A DNA stretch of 33,243 nt from assembly GCA_021779535.1 (NCBI GenBank), contig JAJYAM010000025.1:1-33243 (forward strand). The letters run 5' to 3'. The notes below the pieces were generated by a model, which searched no databases, had not been told where the DNA came from, and saw nothing but the letters and a program-made list of their open reading frames with translations. Source of the stretch: Pseudomonadota bacterium. Lineage in GTDB: Bacteria > Pseudomonadota > Gammaproteobacteria > Steroidobacterales > Steroidobacteraceae. Shown piece after piece: positions 6,723 to 15,157 of this stretch. The translations under genes and the position numbers were made by a program. Every line of letters begins with the position of its first letter. Position 1 is the stretch's first letter.

Positions 6723-9134
6723 ATGAACCATTGCCGTCTCGATTGGGCTCGCGCGCGCCGCCTCGGCGTCGCATCGGGGATCACCTGCGTGCTGGCGATC
6801 GGTCTCGCCGCGGCGCAAACGACCGGCGCCACGACCGCGTCGGCCCAATCCGGGGATCAACTGCAACAGATCGTGGTCACGGCCGAGCGGCGCACCGAGC
6901 GCCTGATGGACGTGCCGATGAGCGTGACCGCGTTCGGGCGGCAGGCGCTCCAGCAGCAACAGCTGCACACGATCGACGATCTCGCGCGGGTCGCGCCGGG
7001 CATCACGTTCCAGCGCAACGGCACGAGCGTCTCCGGCAACTACAACGACGAGGACTCCGACATCTCGATTCGCGGCGTCGACTCGAGCGCCGGCGCCTCG
7101 ACCACCGGGATCTACGTCGACGACACGCCGATCCAGGGTCGCCACCTGAATTTCGGCACCGTGATGCCGTATCCGCAGCTGTTCGACCTCGAGCGGGTCG
7201 AGGTGCTCAAGGGCCCGCAGGGCACGCTGTTCGGCGCCGGCTCGGAGGGCGGCACGGTCCGGTTCATCACCCCGGATCCCGGCTTGCATCGTTACTCGGG
7301 GTTCGCGCGCACCGACTTCGGCGAGATCGACGGTGGCGGCAACGACTACGCGGCCGGCGCCGCGTTCGGCGGACCGATCATCGACGGCAAGCTCGGCTTT
7401 CGCGTCAGCGCGTCGATCCGGCACGACGGCGGCTGGGTCAATCGCGTCAGCTACGCCCCGCCGCCGAGCACGCTCGTCAATTGCACCCCCTGCTACGGCA
7501 CCGCGCCCGCGACCGTGTACACCGGTTCACCGACGATCACCGGCGTGACCGAGGCGAACGCGAACTGGCAGGACTCGGCGACCTTCCGCGCCGCGCTCAA
7601 GTGGCAGCCGAACGAGAATTTCTCGATCATGCCGTCGTTCTACGTGCAGACGCTGCACATCAACGACACCGCGGTGTATTGGCGGAATATCTCCGTCCCC
7701 GCGCGGAACGACTACAACAACGGCAACCTGCAGCGCAACCCGAGCACCGATCCCTGGTACATCGGCGCGGTCAAGGTCGAGTGGAGCCTGCCGGGCGTCC
7801 AGTTCACGTCGAACACCTCTTACTTCTCGCGCGCCCAGCATTCGATATCGGATTATTCGCAGTGGGCGCCGACGATATTCCTGTACAACCAGTACACCGC
7901 GCCGAACGACTTCAGCAGCGCGTACTTCACCGACCGGCAGGACAACTTCACGCAGGAGTGGCGCGCGAGCTCGACGGACGACGCGAGCCGCCTGCAGTGG
8001 ACCGCCGGCGTCTATTACGCCCATGTGCATGAGAACTCGACCGAGCACATCGTCAGCACCGACATCAGCCCGGCGAATCCCGGCAACGCGTACCATCAGC
8101 CCGTGTTCTCGATGCTGGACAAGCAGGCCGCGGTCTACGGCGAGCTGTCCTACAAGATCACGCCGAAGATCAAGGCGACCGCGGGCCTGCGCTATTCCCA
8201 CATGACCTACACCGGCGTGATCAGCGAAAGCGGTTCGCTGATCGTGGGTACGGGCATCAACAGCACGAACAGCGGCAGCGACAACCCGGTCACGCCGCGC
8301 TTCGTGATCAACTACAAGCCGACCCGCGACAGTCTTTACTACGTCAGCGCCGCGAAGGGATTCCGGCCGGGCGGCATCAACGCGGCCTTGCCGCAGAACT
8401 GTTCGTACGGACTGCCGCAGCAGCCCCCGTCCTACGCATCCGACTCGCTGTGGCAATACGAGCTCGGGTCGAAGAACACCCTGTTCCGCAACCGGCTCGA
8501 GATCAGCGCGTCGATCTATTACCTCAAGTGGAACAACATCCAGCAGTTCGTCTACCTGACCTGCGGCCTCGGCTTCGATTACAACCTCGGCTCGGTCACG
8601 GGCAAGGGCGGCGACGTCGAGATCAACTGGCGGCCGACGGAGAACCTCACGGTCGGCGTGACCGGCGCGTACACGGACTCGGTCTTCACGACCAACGTCT
8701 CGCTCGCCGGGGTCTATCCGCTGGTGACCGCGGGCGACCATCTGCCGAGCGCGCCGTGGAACATCGAGGCGAACCTGAACTATCAGTGGCACTCGCTGCC
8801 GCACCGGCCCTACGTGCGCGCGGAATACCAGTTCTCGACCGCGCAGAACTCGCTGCAGCCGTACCAGGATCCGAACAACGCGCCGAACGACGATCCGACC
8901 TTGCCGGGCTTGCCGACGGTCAGCGTGCTGAACCTGCGCGCGGGCATGTACTTCGGCGGCTGGGACGTGATGCTGTGGGTCCACAATCTGACCAACTTCC
9001 ACAGCCCGCTGTTCCTCGCGCGCGACCTGGCGACGACGCCGCTGAACGGCTTCCCGCCGAATTTCGACACGAACTATTTCGCACGCGGGTATCAACCGAG
9101 GACCTACGGCCTGACGGCGTCGTACCGATTCTGA
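6723..9134 (+). CDS. TonB-dependent outer-membrane receptor
   Basis: An 803-residue TonB-dependent receptor: signal peptide (about residues 1-42), TonB-box-like IVVTAERR near the mature N-terminus, plug domain with ISIRGVD, YVDD, ERVEVLKGPQGTLFG and GGTVRFIT, and a 22-strand barrel ending in aromatic SYRF with C-terminal Phe. The ATG at 6723 is preceded by AGGA at eight bases; an in-frame GTG at 6708 is less likely. It begins 15 bases after the regulator's stop and reads into the two SDR genes, so it probably admits the substrate of this locus. There is no FecR/FecI pair nearby, and the neighbours are catabolic, so an organic substrate is more likely than iron-siderophore, though this cannot be proved from sequence. 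Confidence 0.92.
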   Translation: MNHCRLDWARARRLGVASGITCVLAIGLAAAQTTGATTASAQSGDQLQQIVVTAERRTERLMDVPMSVTAFGRQALQQQQLHTIDDLARVAPGITFQRNGTSVSGNYNDEDSDISIRGVDSSAGASTTGIYVDDTPIQGRHLNFGTVMPYPQLFDLERVEVLKGPQGTLFGAGSEGGTVRFITPDPGLHRYSGFARTDFGEIDGGGNDYAAGAAFGGPIIDGKLGFRVSASIRHDGGWVNRVSYAPPPSTLVNCTPCYGTAPATVYTGSPTITGVTEANANWQDSATFRAALKWQPNENFSIMPSFYVQTLHINDTAVYWRNISVPARNDYNNGNLQRNPSTDPWYIGAVKVEWSLPGVQFTSNTSYFSRAQHSISDYSQWAPTIFLYNQYTAPNDFSSAYFTDRQDNFTQEWRASSTDDASRLQWTAGVYYAHVHENSTEHIVSTDISPANPGNAYHQPVFSMLDKQAAVYGELSYKITPKIKATAGLRYSHMTYTGVISESGSLIVGTGINSTNSGSDNPVTPRFVINYKPTRDSLYYVSAAKGFRPGGINAALPQNCSYGLPQQPPSYASDSLWQYELGSKNTLFRNRLEISASIYYLKWNNIQQFVYLTCGLGFDYNLGSVTGKGGDVEINWRPTENLTVGVTGAYTDSVFTTNVSLAGVYPLVTAGDHLPSAPWNIEANLNYQWHSLPHRPYVRAEYQFSTAQNSLQPYQDPNNAPNDDPTLPGLPTVSVLNLRAGMYFGGWDVMLWVHNLTNFHSPLFLARDLATTPLNGFPPNFDTNYFARGYQPRTYGLTASYRF

Positions 9135-9159
9135 TGCCGGCGTCCGCCGGAGGGCTCGC

Positions 9160-9936
9160 GTGACCGGCGCGGCGCGCTACGACGCGCTGGTCACCGGCGC
9201 CGGATCGGCGACCGGCATCGGCTTCGCGGTCGCGGCGCGCCTCGCCGCCGCGGGGATGCGGGTCGCGATCACCAGCACGACCGCGCGCGTCCACGAGCGC
9301 GCGGCCGAGCTGCGCGAACGCGGCCACGCGGCGCACGCGGTGGTCGCGGACCTGACCGGGCTCGCGGCGGCACGCGCGCTCGCCGCCGGGATCGGGCCGG
9401 TGTCGGTGCTGGTGAACAACGCGGGGATGGGATCGGTCGGCGAACCCGCGGTCAGCAAGGCGTTCGTCGACTTCGACGAGGACGAATGGGACCGGATGAT
9501 CGCGGTCACGCTGAAGACCGCGTTCGCGGCGACGCGCGCGTTCCTGCCGGCGATGATCGCCGCGCGCTACGGCCGCGTCGTGAACGTCGCGTCCGTGACC
9601 GGACCTTACGTCGCGATCGCCGGCTCCTCGGCGTACGGCGCCGCGAAGGCCGGCATGGTCGGCCTCACGCGGGCGCTCGCGCTCGAGGCGGGTCCGTACG
9701 GCGTCACGGTGAACGCGGTCGCCCCCGGCTGGATCGCGACCGCCTCGTCGAGCGCGGCCGAGCTCGCGGCGGGCGCCGAGACGCCCGTGGGCCGGCCGGG
9801 CACGCCCGAGGAGGTCGCGCACGCGGTCGCTTTCCTCGCGTCGGCCGGCGCGAGCTACGTGAACGGCGAGACGCTGGTCGTCGACGGCGGCAACATCCTC
9901 CAGGAAGCCAAGGGTCGGTCGCCGGATCGCGGGTGA
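9160..9936 (+). CDS. SDR-family oxidoreductase (first of two)
   Basis: A 258-residue short-chain dehydrogenase/reductase with a Rossmann fold: glycine motif VTGAGSATGIG (11-21), NNAG (86-89), S145, and Y159/K163 in YGAAK. At the place of the usual catalytic Asn ('VNL') it has VTL, so that tetrad residue seems replaced by Thr. After strand 2 there is no Asp (ITSTTARV), which leans toward NADP(H). The GTG at 9160 has GGAGGG five bases ahead. It lies 25 bases after the TonB receptor and 19 before the second SDR. The C-terminal ...VVDGGN is typical of the FabG-like classical group. It likely oxidises or reduces a carbonyl intermediate of the locus; fatty-acid FabG is unlikely given the context. 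Confidence 0.87.
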   Translation: MTGAARYDALVTGAGSATGIGFAVAARLAAAGMRVAITSTTARVHERAAELRERGHAAHAVVADLTGLAAARALAAGIGPVSVLVNNAGMGSVGEPAVSKAFVDFDEDEWDRMIAVTLKTAFAATRAFLPAMIAARYGRVVNVASVTGPYVAIAGSSAYGAAKAGMVGLTRALALEAGPYGVTVNAVAPGWIATASSSAAELAAGAETPVGRPGTPEEVAHAVAFLASAGASYVNGETLVVDGGNILQEAKGRSPDRG

Positions 9937-9955
9937 CCCGCCCGGCGCGCGAGCG

Positions 9956-10723
9956 ATGTCCCTGCGGACGGTACTGATCACGGGCGGCGCGAGCGGGATG
10001 GGCCTCGCGACCGCGCGGCGTTTCGCGGGCGCCGGTCATCGCGTCGTGATCGGCGACCGCGACCGCGCCGCGCTCGACGCGGCGGTCGCGACGCTCGGCG
10101 GCGGACCCGGCCTCCTCGCGGTCCCGGTCGACGTCGCGAGCCCGCCCGCGTGCGAAACGCTCGTCGAACGCACGATCGCGGCGTTCGGACGTCTCGACGT
10201 GCTCGTGAACTGCGCCGGTGTCTGGCTCGAGGGACCGGCGGAACACGTGACCGAGGTCGACTTCGACCGCGTGCTCGCGGTGAACCTCAAGGGCACGTTC
10301 TTCGTATGCCGGACCGCGATCCCGCATCTGGTGAGCTCGGGCGGCTCGATCGTGAACCTGGCCTCGGACGCCGGTCTCGTCGGCAACGCCGGCGCGAGCG
10401 TGTACAGCGCGTCGAAGGGCGGCGTCGTGCTGCTGTCGCGCGCGCTCGCGCTCGAGCTCGCGCCGCGCGGCGTGCGCGTGAATGCGGTGTGCCCCTGCGA
10501 CGTCGCGACGCCGATGATCGAGTTCCAGGCGGCGGCCTACGGCGGCGGCGATCCCGGGCGCTACAAGGCGGACCTGCTCGCACGCTATCCGCAAAAAGGT
10601 CGCGCGCGGTTCGCGACCCCGGAGGAGATCGCCGAGTTCATCTATTATCTCGCGTCGGAGCTGGCCGCGCCGATCACCGGCGCGGCGATCCCGATCGACT
10701 TTGGCTTGACCGCGGGTTATTGA
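9956..10723 (+). CDS. SDR-family oxidoreductase (second of two)
   Basis: A 255-residue classical short-chain dehydrogenase with an intact tetrad: glycine motif ITGGASGMG (8-16), N110, S137 and Y150/K154 in YSASKGG. D34 at the end of strand 2 (VVIGDRD) indicates NAD(H) preference, unlike its upstream neighbour, so the two are probably not redundant. The ATG at 9956 has a weak ribosome-binding site, consistent with coupling to the gene 19 bases upstream. It precedes the HDAC-like gene by 16 bases. The two SDRs may act on successive intermediates of one pathway (inference). Confidence 0.88.
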   Translation: MSLRTVLITGGASGMGLATARRFAGAGHRVVIGDRDRAALDAAVATLGGGPGLLAVPVDVASPPACETLVERTIAAFGRLDVLVNCAGVWLEGPAEHVTEVDFDRVLAVNLKGTFFVCRTAIPHLVSSGGSIVNLASDAGLVGNAGASVYSASKGGVVLLSRALALELAPRGVRVNAVCPCDVATPMIEFQAAAYGGGDPGRYKADLLARYPQKGRARFATPEEIAEFIYYLASELAAPITGAAIPIDFGLTAGY

Positions 10724-10739
10724 CAGGAGCGACCCCAGG

Positions 10740-11852
10740 ATGCACACGACCGGCCTCGTCTCTCACGAACGCTACTTCTGGCACGACCCGGGCAGCGGCG
10801 CCGGATTCAGCACCTCCAGCGAGTACGTCGAGCCCGATCCGCATCCGGAGAGCCCGTCGACCAAGCGCCGGATGCTCTCCCTGCTCACGGTCAGCGGACT
10901 CACCGACCGGCTCGTGCCGATCGCACCGCGGCTCGCGACGATCGAGGAGCTGCGGACCTTCCACACCGAACGCTACGTCGAATTGGTGCGCACGCTCTCC
11001 GCCGGCGGCGGCGGCACGATCGGCGACAGCGCGACGATCGGCCACGGCAGCTTCGACATCGCGCGTCTCGCGGCCGGAGGGTGCATCGAGGCGGTCGATG
11101 CGGTGCTCGACGGCAAGGTCGCGAATGCGTACGCGCTGGTGCGGCCGCCGGGCCACCACGCGGAACCCGACCGCGGCCGCGGCTATTGCGTGTTCGGCAA
11201 CGCGGTGATCGCGGTCAAGCACGCCCGGCGCGTGCGCCGCTTGAACCGGGTCGCGGTCGTCGACTGGGACGTGCACCACGGCAACGGCACCGAGCTCGCG
11301 TTCCTCGACGATCCGTCCGTGCTCACGATCTCCGTGCACCAGGACCGCTGCTATCCGCTGGATTCCGGGTTCCTGGAGGCCGTCGGCACCGGACGCGGCG
11401 CGAACACGAACCTGAACGTTCCGCTGCCGCCCGGCAGCGGCCACGGCGCGTACGTCGCGGCGTTCGAGCGCGCGGTGATCCCGGCCTTGCACCGGTTCCA
11501 GCCGGAGCTCATCGTGGTCTGCTCGGGCCTCGACGCGAACATGATGGATCCGATCGGCCGGATGCTCGCGACCAGCGAGACCTACCGGACGCTCGCGAAG
11601 CAGCTGATGGCCGCGGCCGGTTCGCTGTGCCAGGGGCGGCTCGTCGCGCTGCACGAGGGGGGCTATTCGAATGCCTACGTGCCGTTCTGCGGACTCGCGG
11701 TCGTCGAGGAGTTCGCGCGTCATCGGACGCCGGCGACGGACCCCTACCTCGAGGAGTTCATGGCGATGGCCGGTCACGACCTGCTGCCGCACCAGGCGGC
11801 CGTGATCGACGCGGCCGCCGCGCTCGCGGCGCGGGTGCCGCGGGTCAGCTGA
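10740..11852 (+). CDS. Class II HDAC-like amidohydrolase (HDAH/acetylpolyamine deacetylase type)
   Basis: A 370-residue zinc amidohydrolase of the arginase/deacetylase fold. Metal ligands are D177 and H179 (DWDVHHGNG) and D265 (CSGLDANM). The general acid/base pair is H139/H140 in RPPGHH. The transition-state Tyr is Y309 in HEGGYS. Length and the PLPPGSGHGAY and FCGLAVVEE segments match the bacterial class II HDAH proteins rather than the shorter acetoin AcuC type. Such enzymes remove acetyl or acyl groups from amines (acetylpolyamines, acyl-lysine). It is the last gene of the rightward arm, 16 bases after the second SDR, and overlaps the convergent KASIII gene by eight bases. In this locus it would plausibly free an N-acylated amine for the aminotransferase. 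Confidence 0.9.
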   Translation: MHTTGLVSHERYFWHDPGSGAGFSTSSEYVEPDPHPESPSTKRRMLSLLTVSGLTDRLVPIAPRLATIEELRTFHTERYVELVRTLSAGGGGTIGDSATIGHGSFDIARLAAGGCIEAVDAVLDGKVANAYALVRPPGHHAEPDRGRGYCVFGNAVIAVKHARRVRRLNRVAVVDWDVHHGNGTELAFLDDPSVLTISVHQDRCYPLDSGFLEAVGTGRGANTNLNVPLPPGSGHGAYVAAFERAVIPALHRFQPELIVVCSGLDANMMDPIGRMLATSETYRTLAKQLMAAAGSLCQGRLVALHEGGYSNAYVPFCGLAVVEEFARHRTPATDPYLEEFMAMAGHDLLPHQAAVIDAAAALAARVPRVS

Positions 11853-12957
11853 AGCGCAGCGCGTCGAACCTCGCGGCGTCCGCTTCGCCCGCGCGCTTCT
11901 GGGCGCGGATCTCCTCGACCAGCTCGAGCGCGCTCTTCTCGCAGGGCGGCAGCTCGGCGCTGCTGGTCGCGAGCGGCGTGACCCGCTCGCCCCAGCGCAG
12001 CAGGTGCGCGGAGAGCGTCAGCCCGCCGCCGAACGCGGGCATCAGCACGAGGCCGCCGGGCGGCACGCGGCCTTCCTCGAGCGCCTCGACGAGCGCGACG
12101 GGCGCGGTCGCGGAACTCATGTTGCCGTACTTGCGGACCGTCAGATGGAGCTTCGCGGGATCCGCGCCGAGCCGCTTCGCGACCGCCTCGATGATCCGCA
12201 GGTTCGCCTGGTGGGGAACGACCAGGTCGACGTCCTCGATCGCGATTCCCGCGCGCGCGATCACCTCGAGACTCGCCTCGGTCATCCCGTGCGTCGCCTT
12301 GCGGAAGATCTCCTGGCCGTCGAAATCCCAGCGCGTCTGGCCGAACTGGACCCCCAGATTCGCGTAGATCGTCCCCATCCCGCGCACCCGCAGGATGTCG
12401 CGCGACTCCGCGTAGCACTGCAGTTTCTCCGCGATCACGCCCGTCTCGTCCGCGCTCTCCTGCAGCACCGCCGCGGCGGCGCCGTCGCCGAACAGCACCG
12501 CGACGTTGCGGTTGTTCCAGTCCATGTAGCGCGAGATCAGCTCGACCCCGATCACGAGCGCGGTGCGCGCCGTGCCGGAACGGATCATCGCGGTGCCGAT
12601 CGACAGTCCGTACATGAAGCTCGTGCAGGCGGTGTTGACGTCGAGCGCCGCCGCCCGCACCGCCCCGATGCGCCGCTGGACGCCGGAGGCGCTGTTCGGA
12701 ACGGCCTCGTCGTTGCTGCAACTGCCGTAGATCACGAGGTCGATGTCGGCGCCGCGCAGACCCGCGCAGGCGATCGCGCGTTCGGCGGCGACGGTCGCGA
12801 GTTCGATGCCCGGCACGTGGGAGATCCGCCGCTCCTTCATGCCGGTGCGCGTCGTGATCCAGTCGTCATCGGTCGCGAGGAACGTCGACAGGTCGCGATT
12901 GGTCAACACCGCGGGCGGAAGGCACTTGCCCCAACCGATGATCGCGGCATGACGCAT
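11845..12957 (-). CDS. Beta-ketoacyl-ACP synthase III (FabH-like) with C-terminal extension
   Basis: A 370-residue thiolase-fold condensing enzyme. The Cys-His-Asn triad is C111 (DVNTACTSF), H249 (VVPHQANLRI) and N279 (KYGNMSSAT); the FGDGA and FGGGLT motifs are also present. The family would condense an acyl-CoA starter with malonyl-ACP, or transfer an acyl group to another nucleophile. It is about 45 residues longer than typical FabH; the charged tail after residue 325 is not part of the core fold. No other fatty-acid synthesis gene (fabD, fabG pair, acpP, plsX) is beside it, so a housekeeping role is doubtful. It follows the secreted lipase by 35 bases on the same strand and its 3' end overlaps the HDAC gene by eight bases. 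The ATG at 12957 has only a weak ribosome-binding site. Confidence 0.87.
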   Translation of the reverse strand: MRHAAIIGWGKCLPPAVLTNRDLSTFLATDDDWITTRTGMKERRISHVPGIELATVAAERAIACAGLRGADIDLVIYGSCSNDEAVPNSASGVQRRIGAVRAAALDVNTACTSFMYGLSIGTAMIRSGTARTALVIGVELISRYMDWNNRNVAVLFGDGAAAAVLQESADETGVIAEKLQCYAESRDILRVRGMGTIYANLGVQFGQTRWDFDGQEIFRKATHGMTEASLEVIARAGIAIEDVDLVVPHQANLRIIEAVAKRLGADPAKLHLTVRKYGNMSSATAPVALVEALEEGRVPPGGLVLMPAFGGGLTLSAHLLRWGERVTPLATSSAELPPCEKSALELVEEIRAQKRAGEADAARFDALRFS

Positions 12958-12992
12958 GGGATTCGAGCTCGCTCCGGGGAACCGATCCGGTC

Positions 12993-14261
12993 CTAGCGCA
13001 GGCTCGGGCAATCGTCCGGCGCCGGACGGCCGAGGAAACGATCACGAATCCACTGGAGCTGATAAGGCGTCGATTTGTCCATCAAGGGGTCGTGATCGAG
13101 ACCGGGGAGGATCTTGAACTCGAGGTGATAACCGAGGTGACAGGCCCGCCGAACGATCGGCTCGATCGACGGCGGCGGCACCGACACGTCCGCGCCGCCG
13201 GCGAGCACCAGCAAGGGCTGCCGCACGTTCGGACGCACGCTCACCGTCTCGGCGGCGTACCGCTTGACCCAGCGGTTGCTCTGCCAGCCCGGCTGCAACA
13301 CGTGCTTGCCGAGCCGATGACTCCGTTCCATCGCATCGCCGTAGTACCAGCAGCCCTTCGTCGTCAGCATCCGGTAGTGCGCCATTCCCCGCTTGGTCAG
13401 CATGTCCCCGACGCGGAACTGCGGGAAACGCGCCTTGATCCCGAACGCCAGATACACCGCATAGAACGAGTCGGCGTCGTTCCGCGTCATGTAGTCCATG
13501 AGCCAGGGCATGTTCACGGTGCCGGCGACCGCCACCGCACCGAGGTAGTCCGGGTCCTTCAAGCCCGCTTCCTGCTGCGCGACGAACCAGGCCGCGCCGC
13601 CGCCTTCCGAGTGGCCGTCGACGACCCAGCGCGCCGAAAGGCCGGCAACCGCGCGATGCGCGGCGGCGACCGCGTTGATCACGTCGTTCGCCTGCGGCGT
13701 GGGATCGAGGTATTGATGCGCGCTCGCGGTCCCGAGGCCGGCGTAATCAGGGGCGATCACCGCGAAACCCGCCTCGACCATCGGGAACAAGCCCTCGGTC
13801 CCGTAATACACGTCCTTCATCATCGACGGCGCGCAGATCCGCGCCACGCCGCTGGTGCCGTGCGCCCAGGCGATCACCGGCCATCCGCCTTGCGGCGCCT
13901 GGCCCGCCGGAATCAGCACGACGCCCGACGCGGCGACGTCCCGCCCGGTCGCATCACGCGAGTGGTAGAGGATCCGGACCGCGCGGACCCCCTTCGGCAG
14001 CGAATAGTCCGTCACGACCTGGGAGCGGATCAGCTGGCCCGCAGCCCCGTGCGGCAGCCGGGAAATCGCATAGAACGACGTCGGGGGCATGCGATCGGCT
14101 TTTTCGAACGCCAGGGCCGCCGCCGGCGTCTTCGGAACGTCGTCGGCACGCGCGGCGATCACGCCGCCGAGCCCCGTGATCGCCAGGACCGCCGGCAGCA
14201 GGGTGCGGCGCACGCGCCCGCCGTGCCCACGGAACTCGACGAAACGCCAATGATCGAGCAT
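12993..14261 (-). CDS. Secreted lipase-like alpha/beta hydrolase (paralogue 1)
   Basis: A 422-residue exported serine hydrolase resembling the secretory lipase (LIP) family. An N-terminal basic stretch and hydrophobic segment (about 17-39, ending AARAD) form a signal peptide. The nucleophile elbow is GHSEGG with S218; the acid is probably D358 in GGADVSVP and the base H390 in LPGLDHDP. AWAHGTSGVAR is the oxyanion-hole region. The ATG at 14261 has AGGGGG five bases ahead; an ATG seven codons upstream is the alternative. It is closely related to the hydrolase at 24356-25585. It probably acts on esters in the periplasm or outside the cell. Lipid, polyester or other ester substrates cannot be distinguished from sequence. 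Confidence 0.82.
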   Translation of the reverse strand: MLDHWRFVEFRGHGGRVRRTLLPAVLAITGLGGVIAARADDVPKTPAAALAFEKADRMPPTSFYAISRLPHGAAGQLIRSQVVTDYSLPKGVRAVRILYHSRDATGRDVAASGVVLIPAGQAPQGGWPVIAWAHGTSGVARICAPSMMKDVYYGTEGLFPMVEAGFAVIAPDYAGLGTASAHQYLDPTPQANDVINAVAAAHRAVAGLSARWVVDGHSEGGGAAWFVAQQEAGLKDPDYLGAVAVAGTVNMPWLMDYMTRNDADSFYAVYLAFGIKARFPQFRVGDMLTKRGMAHYRMLTTKGCWYYGDAMERSHRLGKHVLQPGWQSNRWVKRYAAETVSVRPNVRQPLLVLAGGADVSVPPPSIEPIVRRACHLGYHLEFKILPGLDHDPLMDKSTPYQLQWIRDRFLGRPAPDDCPSLR

Positions 14262-14321
14262 GGCAGCCCCCTGTTGTGGCATCGATCGCGGACCGCGATT
14301 CCGGCCGGCGGTTTTTGCCCG

Positions 14322-14350
14322 AGTGTACGGTTCGGCGGATCGCACCGCAA
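14322..14350 (-). promoter_or_regulatory. Weak promoter candidate for lipase 1
   Basis: On the minus strand TTGCGG (14350-14345), 17 bases, then TACACT (14327-14322). The -10 matches four of six and the -35 three of six. The predicted start near 14315 gives a leader of about 54 bases. Confidence 0.25.
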
Positions 14351-14464
14351 CGAACGCGTGGACGCGCCGGCGGTGGCGGTGTTCCCGGCGCGCCGCTGCG
14401 CGATCGCGCAAGCCGATAAGGGGAAACCACAGTCTCGGATCCGACGCCGGCTCAGGTAGCGTGT

Positions 14465-14478
14465 ACCCCTGACGGGGT
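14465..14478 (+). other. Small stem-loop ahead of hupF
   Basis: ACCCC, a TGAC tetraloop, then GGGGT. The 5-bp GC-rich stem ends about 20 bases before the hupF ATG, just upstream of its AAGGG ribosome-binding site. It could affect initiation of the first cistron; no terminator T-run follows. Confidence 0.2.
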
Positions 14479-14497
14479 GGAACAAGGGTACGTGCGA

Positions 14498-14797
14498 ATG
14501 TGCCTCGCGATCCCAATGCGGGTCCTGCGCGCCGGCACCGGGATCGCCCGGTGCGTGGATCGACACGGCATCGTCGCCGACATCGACCTCGCGCTGGTGG
14601 GGCCGGTCGACGCGGATGCGTGGGTCCTCACGTTCCAGCGAACCGCCCGCGAGATCATCGAGCCCGGGCGGGCCGCGCAGATCGACCGCGCACTCGGCGC
14701 GTTGGAGGCCGCGCTGCGCGGAGAGCCGGACGCGCTCGACGAGGCCTTTCCCGACCTGGTCGGCCGCGAGCCTACCCTGCCCGACTTCCTGCGCTGA
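14498..14797 (+). CDS. hupF: HupF/HoxL-type hydrogenase chaperone (HypC family)
   Basis: A 99-residue HypC-family protein. It starts MCLAIPM, with the essential Cys2 exposed once Met is removed, so the ATG at 14498 is chosen over an upstream GTG (14477). Unlike HypC it has a long helical C-terminus (QIDRALGALEAAL to LVGREPTLPDFLR), the mark of the HupF/HoxL branch found with uptake hydrogenases. Its core reads VLTFQRTA where the operon's HypC reads VIVHVGYA, so the conserved His is absent. The family binds the hydrogenase large-subunit precursor and the Fe(CN)2CO unit; HupF is thought to protect the large subunit under oxygen. It is the first gene of the maturation operon, 13 bases before hypA, with no hydrogenase or protease gene upstream. 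Confidence 0.88.
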   Translation: MCLAIPMRVLRAGTGIARCVDRHGIVADIDLALVGPVDADAWVLTFQRTAREIIEPGRAAQIDRALGALEAALRGEPDALDEAFPDLVGREPTLPDFLR

Positions 14798-14810
14798 CGG
14801 ACCGCGCGCG

Positions 14811-15152
14811 ATGCACGAGATGAGCCTGTGCCAGAACATCGCCGAACTGATCGAGGCGGCGGCGCAGCGCGAGCGCTTTCTGCGCGTGCGCACGGTGACC
14901 CTCGAGATCGGCCGGCTCGCCGCGGTCGAGCCCGGCGCGCTCGAGTTTTGTTTCGATGCGGCGATGCGCGGCGGCTGCGCCGAGGGCGCGCGGCTCGAGA
15001 TCGTCGCGACCGACGGACGCGCTTGGTGTCTCGGCTGCAGCCATGAAATACTGATCTCGCGACCGCTCGATCCCTGCCCGCGCTGCGGCAGCGGCCGGGT
15101 CCAGGTGACCGGCGGCACGCAGATGCGGATCAAAGAGCTCGAGGTGGAGTGA
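14811..15152 (+). CDS. hypA: Hydrogenase nickel-insertion protein HypA
   Basis: A 113-residue HypA that, with HypB, inserts nickel into the hydrogenase large subunit. The N-terminal MHEMSL supplies the nickel-binding His2. A structural zinc site is formed by two CxxC pairs, C73/C76 (WCLGC) and C89/C92 (PCPRCG). Length is normal. The ATG at 14811 lacks a clear Shine-Dalgarno, which fits translational coupling to hupF. Its TGA is five bases before the hypB ATG. Confidence 0.96.
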   Translation: MHEMSLCQNIAELIEAAAQRERFLRVRTVTLEIGRLAAVEPGALEFCFDAAMRGGCAEGARLEIVATDGRAWCLGCSHEILISRPLDPCPRCGSGRVQVTGGTQMRIKELEVE

Positions 15153-15157
15153 CGGCC

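Larger units (their letters stand above)
14262..14497. other. Divergent intergenic region between lipase 1 and the hyp operon
   Basis: About 235 bases without a convincing gene. It carries a weak leftward promoter candidate (14322-14350) and a small hairpin (14465-14478) just before hupF. I found no convincing rightward sigma70 or sigma54 promoter for the maturation operon here. Confidence 0.5.

Noticed and set aside
6089-8032. ATG-initiated 647-residue frame starting 13 bases after the predicted rightward start site
   Set aside because: It has no ribosome-binding site and becomes a shadow of the Lrp and TonB-receptor genes. A link to the Lrp frame by a frameshift is possible only if there is a sequencing error.
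14480-14500. Sigma54 promoter (TGG...GC type) ahead of hupF
   Set aside because: The TGGAAC stretch lacks the matching TTGC element at the right spacing and lies inside the ribosome-binding region.
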